Made by a program: the position numbers and the translations under genes. A stretch of DNA of 14,372 nt from contig CAZNDH010000035.1 in NCBI GenBank assembly GCA_964571765.1, positions 1-14,372 of the forward strand. The letters run 5' to 3'. Below, one piece after another: positions 7,345-13,271 of the stretch. The stretch's first letter is position 1. Every line of letters starts with the position of its first letter. The notes beneath the pieces were generated by a model. The model was not told the origin of the DNA, made no database searches, and worked only from the letters and a program-made list of their open reading frames with translations. This DNA is from ZC4RG35 sp964571765 (GTDB lineage Bacteria > Actinomycetota > Acidimicrobiia > Spongiisociales > ZC4RG35).

Positions 7345-7352
7345 CAGGGTTG

Positions 7353-7358
7353 AGGGTA
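7353..7358 (-). promoter_or_regulatory. Probable -10 box (TACCCT) of leuS
   Basis: Minus-strand TACCCT ends 9 nt before the leuS ATG. A start 6-7 nt downstream leaves only a 2-3 nt leader with no ribosome-binding site, so the message is nearly leaderless. A -35 element is not recognisable; the dyad at 7361-7374 lies just upstream. Confidence 0.45.
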
Positions 7359-7360
7359 AT

Positions 7361-7374
7361 TGTTGGTGCCAACA
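7361..7374. promoter_or_regulatory. Dyad TGTTGG-TG-CCAACA between leuS and the hydroxyacyl-CoA dehydrogenase gene
   Basis: A perfect inverted repeat with 6-bp arms around a 2-bp centre sits in the 58-bp divergent intergenic region, adjacent to the leuS -10 box and about 20 bp before the Shine-Dalgarno sequence of the opposite gene. This is the position expected for an operator acting on one or both promoters. The protein that would bind it cannot be named. Confidence 0.45.
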
Positions 7375-7392
7375 TGGTGGCCTAGCCAATCG

Positions 7393-7398
7393 AGGAGG
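7393..7398 (+). promoter_or_regulatory. Strong Shine-Dalgarno sequence (AGGAGG) fixing the dehydrogenase start
   Basis: AGGAGG followed by AGAC and ATG at 7403 decides the start over the longer open frame that begins at 7250 inside leuS. Confidence 0.8.
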
Positions 7399-7402
7399 AG
7401 AC

Positions 7403-8254
7403 ATGACCGCTCAACGGGTCGGGGTGATCGGTGGAGGGCTGATGGGCTCGGGGATCGCCGAAGTGTGTGCCCGTGCCGGCCACCAGGTGGTGATCCACGA
7501 GATCGACGACGCCGCTGCCGAGGCCGCCCTGGCGCGAGTGGACGGATCGTTGTCGCGTGCAGTGGAGGGCGGGAAGCTCGACGCGGCCACGCGCGACTCG
7601 GTCCGCTCCCTGATCACGGTGTCCACCGACCTCGACGCACAGGCGGATCGTCAGGTCGTCATCGAGGCGGCCACGGAGAACGAGGAGCTGAAGAAACGAC
7701 TGTTCGTCGACCTCGACTCGGTGGTAGATGATCCCGGGGCGATTCTCGCCTCCAACACCTCCTCGATCCCCATCACCCGCCTCGCCTCAGTTACTCGACG
7801 ACCCGAGCATGTGGTCGGGCTGCACTTCTTCAACCCGGTACCGGTGATGGCCCTGGTCGAGCTGGTGACCACCGTCATGTCCCGTCCCGCCGTGGCAGAC
7901 CAAGCCCAGGTCTTCGCCGAAGGTCTCGGAAAGACGGTGATCCGGGCCAAGGACCGAGCCGGGTTCGTGGTCAACACGCTCCTCATCCCTTACATGCTTT
8001 CCGCGGTCCGCATGCTGGAATCGGGTATGGCCACCCGAGATGACATCGACGCGGGGATGCGGCTCGGGGCCAACCACCCCATGGGTCCGTTGGAGCTGAC
8101 CGACTTCGTTGGCCTCGACACAACCAAGTTCGTCGCCGACGTCCTCTTCGACGAGTTCAAAGAGCCGCTGTACGCCTCTCCCCCGCTGCTCACCCGGATG
8201 GTCGAGGCGGGACTGCATGGCCGCAAGTCCGGTCAGGGCTTCTACGAATATTGA
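7403..8254 (+). CDS. hbd: 3-hydroxybutyryl-CoA dehydrogenase (3-hydroxyacyl-CoA dehydrogenase family)
   Basis: Cytosolic NAD(P)-dependent enzyme of 283 aa, the standard length for the single-domain-pair family. It oxidises 3-hydroxyacyl-CoA to 3-oxoacyl-CoA, or the reverse, in beta-oxidation, butanoate or phenylacetate-type routes. The Rossmann motif is VIGGGLMGSGIAE (8-20). Other signatures are ASNTSS (116-121), GLHFFNPVPVMALVE (139-153), N191 in VNTLLIPY, GANHPMGPLELTDFVGLD (222-239) and the terminal GRKSGQGFYEY (273-283). By spacing to the human enzyme the catalytic Ser, His, Glu and Asn are S120, H141, E153 and N191. A strong AGGAGG precedes the ATG. No thiolase or hydratase gene is adjacent, so the pathway cannot be fixed. 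It is divergent from leuS, with a dyad between. Confidence 0.95.
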   Translation: MTAQRVGVIGGGLMGSGIAEVCARAGHQVVIHEIDDAAAEAALARVDGSLSRAVEGGKLDAATRDSVRSLITVSTDLDAQADRQVVIEAATENEELKKRLFVDLDSVVDDPGAILASNTSSIPITRLASVTRRPEHVVGLHFFNPVPVMALVELVTTVMSRPAVADQAQVFAEGLGKTVIRAKDRAGFVVNTLLIPYMLSAVRMLESGMATRDDIDAGMRLGANHPMGPLELTDFVGLDTTKFVADVLFDEFKEPLYASPPLLTRMVEAGLHGRKSGQGFYEY

Positions 8255-8267
8255 CGGACAGTGTCCG
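8255..8267. repeat. Dyad CGGACA-G-TGTCCG just after the dehydrogenase stop
   Basis: A perfect 13-bp inverted repeat begins at the first base after the stop codon. No T-run follows, so it is a candidate 3' hairpin rather than a proven terminator. From here to 8518 (264 bp) I see no convincing gene, only short G/C dyads such as GGTCCTGGACC and the TAGGCT box at 8469. Confidence 0.35.
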
Positions 8268-8468
8268 CCGGTTGCTCGACACCGTCGGCCAATGGATATA
8301 CCCCTTCCCCCGGACGTGCCTGGTCCTGGACCGCGGTCAGACCCATCTCGCTGGATGCGAAGCCCATGTCCTGGGTGTCTCCACCAGCGGCTCGGTCGCT
8401 GGCGCCTCAGGCCTCACGAAACCCTCGAATTTCCCGTGATCGCGGCGGCGTCGACGGAATCCAACCGA

Positions 8469-8474
8469 TAGGCT
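8469..8474 (+). promoter_or_regulatory. Possible -10 box (TAGGCT) of the four-helix membrane protein gene
   Basis: TAGGCT matches the TAnnnT pattern seen elsewhere in the window and lies 45 nt upstream of the GTG at 8519. A start 7 nt downstream would give a leader of about 38 nt that includes AGGAGG at 8509-8514. No clear -35 is seen. Confidence 0.35.
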
Positions 8475-8518
8475 CGGACGACGCCCGATCCCGTCGACAA
8501 CGGGCCAGAGGAGGAGAT

Positions 8519-8986
8519 GTGACCAGCGATTCCAACCCGCCCGAGATGCCGGAGCAGAGCCGGCCACCGGCAGCCGAACCGTCACCGGTCGGAGATGCCG
8601 TGGCCGACGCCAGGGCCGCGTTCAACCGCGCCGGGTTCAGCAGCCCTATGGGCATGGTGGCATTGGCCGGTTTGATCCTGATCGGAGTCGAGGTCATCTT
8701 CGGCATCATCCTCGAGCAGTACTACGTGGAGTGGGTGATGCTTGCCCTTGGTCTTGCCGCGGTCCTTGTCTTCTATGGCAAAGGCGCCTACGACGGCATC
8801 GCACCCGCCCCCGACCTCCTCAAGCTCACCGGTATGTTGATTGCCGCTCTGGGGGTCTTCGCATTGATATACGACCTGCGATACGCGGGCAGCCGACTCG
8901 ATGACTTCCCGGAAATAGTCGGCGCCCTGCTCACCTACGGTGCTGCAGTTCTGGCCTTCCTCGGAGCAAGGGCGATAAAGCGCTGA
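8519..8986 (+). CDS. Hypothetical membrane protein with four predicted helices
   Basis: I do not recognise this 155-aa protein. It has a Pro/Glu/Ala-rich soluble N-terminus of about 40 residues and then four hydrophobic segments at roughly 45-65, 70-88, 100-120 and 132-152, ending in the basic tail RAIKR. The short polar loops and small size suggest an integral cytoplasmic-membrane protein with no visible catalytic motif. GTG at 8519 is chosen because AGGAGG (8509-8514) lies 4 nt upstream; the ATG at 8517 in another frame is followed at once by TGA. The open frame continues upstream to 8261, but that part is low-complexity and has no ribosome-binding site. It stands alone between the dehydrogenase and aminotransferase genes with spacers on both sides. 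Confidence 0.75.
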   Translation: MTSDSNPPEMPEQSRPPAAEPSPVGDAVADARAAFNRAGFSSPMGMVALAGLILIGVEVIFGIILEQYYVEWVMLALGLAAVLVFYGKGAYDGIAPAPDLLKLTGMLIAALGVFALIYDLRYAGSRLDDFPEIVGALLTYGAAVLAFLGARAIKR

Positions 8987-8993
8987 CCATCCA

Positions 8994-9033
8994 ACCGGTG
9001 CCGGTCGAGACCGTCTCTACCGGTGACCGGTCG
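8994..9033. repeat. Tandem ACCGGTG(A)CCGGTCG repeats before the aminotransferase gene
   Basis: ACCGGTGCCGGTCG (8994-9007) and ACCGGTGACCGGTCG (9019-9033) are two near-identical copies 25 bp apart. Each is itself built of ACCGGT-type palindromes, so they can pair internally or with each other. They lie between the stop of the membrane protein gene and the aminotransferase gene, followed by CTACC-TT-GGTAG at 9040-9051. They may be paired operators or part of a terminator region. Confidence 0.45.
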
Positions 9034-9076
9034 TAGCATCTACCTTGGTAGCTGCACCCTGACCCGAAGATGCCCG

Positions 9077-9082
9077 AGGAGG
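9077..9082 (+). promoter_or_regulatory. Shine-Dalgarno sequence (AGGAGG) of the class V aminotransferase gene
   Basis: AGGAGG lies 10 nt before the ATG at 9093, at the long end of useful spacing. No other in-frame start is better placed. Confidence 0.6.
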
Positions 9083-9092
9083 TGCAGGTTCG

Positions 9093-10760
9093 ATGCTGAT
9101 CGAACGGATCCGGAACTCGATCATCGGCGCCGACACCGCGGTGACCACCCCGTTCGGGGTACGTCGGGTGGTTTATGCCGATTACACCGCGTCGGGCCGA
9201 TCGCTCGGTTTCATCGAGGACTTCATCCGCAACTCGGTGCTCCCCATGTACGCCAACACTCACACCGAGACCTCGGGAACCGGGCTGCAGACCACCCGGT
9301 TCCGTGAGGAGGCCCGGGACGTCATCCGTCGTTGCGTCGGGGCCAGCCGCGCCGAGCACGCGGTGATCTTCGCCGGTTCGGGCGCCACCGGGGCTATCGA
9401 CCGGCTGATCTCGATCATGGGGCTCCGGATCCCCGCCCCCCTCGAGGACCGCTACCACCTCTCCGAATACCTCCCTCCCGAGTCCCGTCCGGTCATCTTC
9501 GTCGGCCCATTCGAGCACCACTCCAACGAGATCTCCTGGCGGGAGACGATCGCCGAGGTGGTGGAGATCTCTGAGGACAGCGACGGCCACATCGACCTCG
9601 ACGACCTGGAAGGGCGTCTCCTCGACTACGCCGACCGCCCTTTGAGGATCGGGAGCTTCTCGGCGGCCTCGAACGTCACCGGGATCCTCTCCGACACCTC
9701 GGCGATCTCCTCGCTGCTCCACCGTCACCGTGCCCTCACCTTCTGGGACTTCGCCGCGGCAGCTCCTTACGTTGAGATCGAGATGGGCTCCCCGGAAACC
9801 CACGGCGACGACTACAAGGACGCCATTTTCATCTCACCCCACAAGTTCATCGGAGGGCCGGGAACTCCCGGGGTTCTGATCGCCCGCCGCGACCTGCTCA
9901 CCAACCGGGTGCCCTCGGTGCCCGGCGGGGGGACGGTCACCTACGTCAACGAGGACCACCACCTCTACGTCGCCGACCAAGAGCATCGCGAGGAGGGTGG
10001 AACCCCGGCGATCGTCGAGTCGATCCGCGCCGGCCTGGTGTTCTCGCTCAAAGAGCAGGTCGGAACAGATGCGATCCGTAAGCTCGAGCACGACTGGATC
10101 GCCCGGGCGATCGACTCCTGGTCGGAGAACCCCAACATCCTCATCCTGGGCAATCCTGACGCCGACCGGTTATCTATCGTCTCCTTCTTGGTCCGAGCCC
10201 CCGAGCATCTCGGCTCGGGACGGTTCCTCCATCACAACTTCGTAGTGGCCGCGTTGAATGATCTGTTCGGCATCCAGGCCAGGGGCGGCTGCTCCTGTGC
10301 CGGCCCCTACGGGCACCGTCTGCTGGGGATCGACAACGAGACCAGCGTGAAGATCGAGCATGAGGTCGTAGGTGGTTGCAGTGTGGTCAAACCGGGTTGG
10401 GTGAGGATCAACTTCAACTACTTCATCCCCGAAGAGGAGTTCGACTACCTGGTGGAGGCGGTCCACCTCATCGCCGACCGGGGATGGAGGCTCCTTCCGC
10501 TGTACCGTTTCGACGCTGCCACCGGCGAGTGGAGTCACCGCGACGGGCTTCCCTTCCTCCCGCACACTCTGGAGGGGTTCCTCGAAACATCCGCTTCCAC
10601 CCGGCTGACCAGGCCACTCGAGAGCTTGGCCGAAGCGCTGAACGATGCTCGCGAGATCCTCGACGCGCCCCTTCCCTCTGCCGAGGAATGCGATCCGCTC
10701 CCCGAAGGCTCCGAGCTCCTCCGCTGGTTCCCCCTCCCCCACGAAGTCTCCGCGGCCTGA
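9093..10760 (+). CDS. Class V aminotransferase / cysteine desulfurase-like PLP enzyme
   Basis: A 555-aa fold-type I PLP enzyme. The N-terminal YADYTASGRS (28-37) and YANTHTETSG (53-62) are typical of NifS-like proteins. GSGATGA (95-101) fits the phosphate-binding turn, EHHSN (141-145) the PLP-stacking His, D219 in FWDFAAAAP the pyridine-nitrogen Asp, and K251 in SPHKFIGG the Schiff-base Lys. RGGCSCAGPYGHRLL (397-411) holds two Cys where desulfurases carry the mobile catalytic Cys. About 90 residues beyond the usual catalytic domain form a C-terminal extension. The family is often annotated as cysteine desulfurase or selenocysteine lyase. No isc/suf genes are nearby, so the substrate is unknown and a sulfur-delivery role is only a guess. 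The ATG has AGGAGG 10 nt upstream. Confidence 0.9.
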   Translation: MLIERIRNSIIGADTAVTTPFGVRRVVYADYTASGRSLGFIEDFIRNSVLPMYANTHTETSGTGLQTTRFREEARDVIRRCVGASRAEHAVIFAGSGATGAIDRLISIMGLRIPAPLEDRYHLSEYLPPESRPVIFVGPFEHHSNEISWRETIAEVVEISEDSDGHIDLDDLEGRLLDYADRPLRIGSFSAASNVTGILSDTSAISSLLHRHRALTFWDFAAAAPYVEIEMGSPETHGDDYKDAIFISPHKFIGGPGTPGVLIARRDLLTNRVPSVPGGGTVTYVNEDHHLYVADQEHREEGGTPAIVESIRAGLVFSLKEQVGTDAIRKLEHDWIARAIDSWSENPNILILGNPDADRLSIVSFLVRAPEHLGSGRFLHHNFVVAALNDLFGIQARGGCSCAGPYGHRLLGIDNETSVKIEHEVVGGCSVVKPGWVRINFNYFIPEEEFDYLVEAVHLIADRGWRLLPLYRFDAATGEWSHRDGLPFLPHTLEGFLETSASTRLTRPLESLAEALNDAREILDAPLPSAEECDPLPEGSELLRWFPLPHEVSAA

Positions 10761-10826
10761 GCCCCTTGTTCCCCTCGGCCTTCGGCGATAGCTTCATTCC
10801 AAGGAGGCGGCTCGGAGAGGAACATC

Positions 10827-11336
10827 CTGGACGCTCGCACCCGGGCCTGGCTCGACCAGGAGCACGCCAACACCACCACCATCATCAGACGACACGGTTG
10901 GATGATCCAGTACGTGGGTGGGGGCGCCTGCAACGCCCCCGGCTGTGACGGCGATGACGACGACGACCGACCGTCGTTCGCCTACACCGTCGGCATGTTC
11001 GGCATGGGCCATCCCGAATTCCTCATCTTCGATGTCTCCCCGGCGACGGCCAGCAGGGTTCTCAACGACCTGGGCACACGGGTCAGATCAGGGGAGAACC
11101 TTGTGGAGGGACAGTTGATCACCTCTGGGGAGTGGCCCCACCGGTTGGTCCTCGAGCGATTGCCCAACCCCGGGGAGATCGTGTTCACCGCCAATCACTT
11201 CTACAGGCGGCCCCCGGATGAGAACTCGGTTGAGGTGCTCCAGGTCACCTATGACGACACCAACGGCCGGTTCCCATGGGATGACGGATACGCCGGCGCA
11301 GGTCGTCAGCCGCGTCCGGGAGACTTCCGGGCCTGA
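10827..11336 (+). CDS. DUF4262 domain protein with apparent non-canonical start
   Basis: Function unknown. From a CTG at 10827 the protein is 169 aa and starts MDARTRAWLD if initiated with Met. RRHGWMIQYVG (21-31), SFAYTVGMFGMGHPEFLIF (50-68) and the basic/aromatic TANHFYRRP (121-129) match the DUF4262 pattern. An unusual CNAPGC plus five consecutive Asp precedes FAYTVG. The first ATG in frame, at 10902, would cut off the conserved N-terminal helix and begin inside the HGW motif. Between the previous stop (10758-10760) and 10902 the frame has no ATG, GTG or TTG, yet AAGGAGG (10801-10807) and GGAGAGG (10814-10820) are present. The start is therefore CTG, ATC at 10824, or a lost start codon. 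It follows the aminotransferase gene after a 66-bp gap. Confidence 0.8.
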   Translation: MDARTRAWLDQEHANTTTIIRRHGWMIQYVGGGACNAPGCDGDDDDDRPSFAYTVGMFGMGHPEFLIFDVSPATASRVLNDLGTRVRSGENLVEGQLITSGEWPHRLVLERLPNPGEIVFTANHFYRRPPDENSVEVLQVTYDDTNGRFPWDDGYAGAGRQPRPGDFRA

Positions 11337-11339
11337 GTG

Positions 11340-11345
11340 TAGGTT
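11340..11345 (+). promoter_or_regulatory. -10 box (TAGGTT) giving a leaderless LLM oxidoreductase mRNA
   Basis: TAGGTT ends 7 nt before the ATG at 11352, inside a 15-bp gap after the DUF4262 stop, with no Shine-Dalgarno sequence. The gene may thus have its own promoter despite close packing. Confidence 0.55.
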
Positions 11346-11351
11346 GGGGCC

Positions 11352-12275
11352 ATGCGCATCGGGCTCATTACGCAGCTCCACGGTCGTCCTGACGGAGAGC
11401 CGCCCCCGCCTACCTGGGAATCGGTCAGCGCCAGGGTGCGGGCGGCTGAAAGGGTCGGATTCGACGTGTTCGTGTTCGAGGACGCTTTGCTCTACCGAGG
11501 GGACAACGGAACCGATGGTGTCTGGGAGTCGACCACGATGGCGGGTGCCCTCGCCGCCATCACCTCACGGATCACCCTGGGGCCGTCGGTCATCAACTCC
11601 CCGTACCGGTCCCCCGCCATGGTCGCCAAGATTGCCGACACACTCGACGAGATCTCCGGCGGACGGTTCGTCCTCGGAGTCGGCGCCGGCAACACCTTCG
11701 ACTCCGACTACGAGGCATTCGGCTTCCCCACCGACATGCGCTACTCCCGCTTCGCCGAGGCGATCCAGATCATCCACGCCCTGCTCAAGAGCGGGTCAGT
11801 GGACTTCGATGGCGTGTTTTACTCGGCGAAGGATGCCGAGCTCATCCTGAGGGGTCCACGGGAGCAGGGACCACCGATCAACATCGCCGCCGGGAGCCCC
11901 AAGATGCTCCAGCTTGCTGCTCGCTACGGGGACCAATGGAACTGGTGGGGTTGGGGAGAGACCCTGGAACAGACCCAAGAGCGGATGAGGCCGATCCTCG
12001 AGACACTGGAGTCGGCGTGCTCCGGGGAGGGACGCGACCCGGAGACGCTGACTCGGACCCTCGATCTCTACACGGTGGTACCGGAACCCTTCTCCGACCG
12101 GGCTGCCGAGAGCGGGACGGGCAACCCGATCACCGGGCGAGCCGACGAGATAGCGACACACATAATCGCCCTCGGTGAGCTGGGGTTCGAGGAGGTCCGC
12201 TGTGACCTCTGGCCCAAGACGACCGAGGCGGTGGAGTCGATGGAACCGGTGATCGAGCTGGTTCACTCGGGATAG
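11352..12275 (+). CDS. LLM class (luciferase-like) flavin/F420-dependent oxidoreductase
   Basis: TIM-barrel oxidoreductase of 307 aa in the bacterial luciferase superfamily. It begins MRIGLITQLHG, and FDVFVFED follows as an early barrel strand. SRITLGPSVINSPYRSPAMVAK with TLDEISGGRFVLGVGAGN is the central family signature that contacts the cofactor. SRFAEAIQIIHALL and INIAAGSPKMLQLAARYGD are the later conserved helix and strand. Actinobacterial members often use F420, but FMN cannot be excluded from the sequence, and the substrate is unknown. The ATG is preceded directly by a TAGGTT box and no ribosome-binding site, supporting leaderless translation. No F420 biosynthesis gene is in the window. 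A spacer of 239 bp follows. Confidence 0.9.
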   Translation: MRIGLITQLHGRPDGEPPPPTWESVSARVRAAERVGFDVFVFEDALLYRGDNGTDGVWESTTMAGALAAITSRITLGPSVINSPYRSPAMVAKIADTLDEISGGRFVLGVGAGNTFDSDYEAFGFPTDMRYSRFAEAIQIIHALLKSGSVDFDGVFYSAKDAELILRGPREQGPPINIAAGSPKMLQLAARYGDQWNWWGWGETLEQTQERMRPILETLESACSGEGRDPETLTRTLDLYTVVPEPFSDRAAESGTGNPITGRADEIATHIIALGELGFEEVRCDLWPKTTEAVESMEPVIELVHSG

Positions 12276-12394
12276 GGCATTCGGCCAAGGCCGGCGACCG
12301 CTGACAACCGGACGCGCCAAGGCACTGACCAAGCGCCATCCCTGACCCCCTGAGCAGGTCGTCTCGGTTGTCTACTGCAAGGACTTGCCCGAGA

Positions 12395-12408
12395 CCTCGT
12401 ACACGAGG
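12395..12408. repeat. Dyad CCTCGT-AC-ACGAGG in the spacer before the CGNR gene
   Basis: A perfect inverted repeat with 6-bp arms lies in the 239-bp spacer (12276-12514). It could be a 3' hairpin for the LLM gene, an operator for the CGNR gene, or part of decayed coding sequence. The rest of the spacer holds the TAAGAT box at 12503 and a short open stretch on the minus strand (12372-12473). Confidence 0.35.
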
Positions 12409-12502
12409 AGGGCGGCGGCCAGTACCGACCCCGCGGCTGCTCCGGTCGCCCCGGATTCAGGAGCGTTCGTGGGCTAACGCCAGCCCCACACCTGACACCC
12501 CC

Positions 12503-12508
12503 TAAGAT
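12503..12508 (+). promoter_or_regulatory. -10 box (TAAGAT) giving a leaderless CGNR regulator mRNA
   Basis: TAAGAT ends 7 nt before the ATG at 12515, the same spacing as at ppk2 and the LLM gene, and no Shine-Dalgarno sequence is present. It would drive the CGNR gene, the two tiny ORFs and DUF1697 as one unit. Confidence 0.6.
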
Positions 12509-12514
12509 GGTTAC

Positions 12515-13108
12515 ATGCACTTGACAGATCCCCAAACCGGCCAGTGGTTCGTCTCCTTTGAAGGGACGAAATGGTGGTTCGACTCGGGATCGATCGCCCT
12601 TGACTTCGCCTACACCGGCTCCATGGGTGACAACCCTTCATGGGAGCAGTGGCACACCCCGGGGGACCTGGCGGCCTGGATCGACCAGCGCTTTGGGGTC
12701 CAGCCACCCGTTAGCGCCTCCCACCTGGCCGACGCCAAGACGCTGCGGCACACGGTGGCATCCCTGGTCACCGCTGCCAGCGATGGCCGGCCCTTCCGCA
12801 GATCGTCGGTTCGGGTCCTCGACCGGTACGCCGCCGGCCCGGATGTCGCCCCCCAATTGGGACGGCGGCCCCGGCCCAGCCTGGAGGAAGTCCTCGCCGG
12901 AATCGCCCGGGAGGCGGTAATCATCCTCCGCGATCAGTCCGAGCGCATCCGCCAATGTGCTGCCGGCGACTGTCAGATCATCTACCTCGATACCTCGCGG
13001 TCGGCCAACCGCATGTGGTGCTCGATGCAACGCTGCGGCAACCGCCACAAGGTGCGGCAGCAGCGCGCCCGTCTCAGGGCGCTCGCGACTAAAGGAGAAG
13101 CAAGATGA
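12515..13108 (+). CDS. CGNR zinc-finger / ABATE domain transcriptional regulator
   Basis: A 197-aa protein of the CGNR zinc-finger family. The N-terminal ABATE-like domain contains WFDSGSIALDFAYT (21-34), and HTPGDLAAWI (47-56) corresponds to its conserved helix. The C-terminal zinc ribbon has Cys at 148, 153, 169 and 174, in RQCAAGDC and WCSMQRCGNRHKVR, with the CGNR signature at 174-177. It ends in a basic helix. These proteins are thought to bind DNA through the ribbon and a ligand through the N-terminus; the ligand here is unknown. It has its own leaderless promoter. The stop overlaps the next tiny ORF as ATGA, and AAGGAG for that ORF lies inside this gene's last codons. It probably regulates or is co-expressed with the downstream genes. 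Confidence 0.92.
   Translation: MHLTDPQTGQWFVSFEGTKWWFDSGSIALDFAYTGSMGDNPSWEQWHTPGDLAAWIDQRFGVQPPVSASHLADAKTLRHTVASLVTAASDGRPFRRSSVRVLDRYAAGPDVAPQLGRRPRPSLEEVLAGIAREAVIILRDQSERIRQCAAGDCQIIYLDTSRSANRMWCSMQRCGNRHKVRQQRARLRALATKGEAR
13092..13097 (+). promoter_or_regulatory. Shine-Dalgarno sequence (AAGGAG) of the truncated ridA
   Basis: AAGGAG with a 7-nt spacer precedes the ATG at 13105. It is one of the best ribosome-binding sites in the window and shows that this start was, or still is, used. Confidence 0.7.
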
Positions 13109-13203
13109 CTCTCACCCACAACAACCCCGAATCACTCCACATCAACCCGGCGTTCAGCCACCTGGTCGAGATCGACGCACTGGCCCTTGTGCCAGCCGAA
13201 TGA
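13105..13203 (+). pseudogene. ridA: RidA family gene reduced by an internal in-frame deletion (32 aa)
   Basis: The ORF encodes 32 residues. Its first part, THNNPESLHINPAFSH, reads like the N-terminus of actinobacterial RidA-type proteins (NPxxLHxNPAFSH). Its last part, LVEIDALALVPAE, reads like their C-terminus (ALVEIDAxAVVP). The roughly 95 residues between, including the catalytic core, are missing, and the frame is preserved. RidA enzymes hydrolyse reactive enamine/imine intermediates as about 125-aa trimers; this remnant cannot fold as one. The ATG overlaps the CGNR stop (ATGA) and has AAGGAG 7 nt upstream, and the stop overlaps the next ATG (ATGA). The assignment rests on recalled family patterns, not an alignment. 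Alternatives are a true microprotein or an assembly collapse. Confidence 0.6.
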
Positions 13204-13271
13204 GCGCGCAGCCTGATGGCGACTCCGTGAAGACCTGGAACATGATGTACTGCCCGGAGATGACTCGATGA
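13200..13271 (+). CDS. Tiny ORF (23 aa) linking ridA remnant and DUF1697 gene
   Basis: The frame begins at an ATG overlapping the previous stop (ATGA) and ends in a TGA overlapping the DUF1697 ATG (ATGA). The product starts MSAQPDGDSVKTWNM and matches nothing I know. No Shine-Dalgarno sequence precedes it, so it would depend on coupling to the ORF upstream. It may be a second deletion remnant of an operon gene, a coupling peptide or chance. Confidence 0.35.
   Translation: MSAQPDGDSVKTWNMMYCPEMTR

Noticed and set aside
7345..7404. In-frame ATG extending leuS by about 20 residues
   Set aside because: The added residues are unlike LeuRS N-termini, and the extension would cross the leuS promoter and the ribosome-binding site of the divergent gene.
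8251..8439. 62-codon plus-strand frame starting at a TTG that overlaps the dehydrogenase stop (TTGA)
   Set aside because: No Shine-Dalgarno sequence, no recognisable domain and irregular composition; the overlap alone is not enough to call a gene.
8261..8518. N-terminal extension of the four-helix membrane protein
   Set aside because: Low-complexity sequence with no ribosome-binding site; AGGAGG just before GTG 8519 marks the real start.
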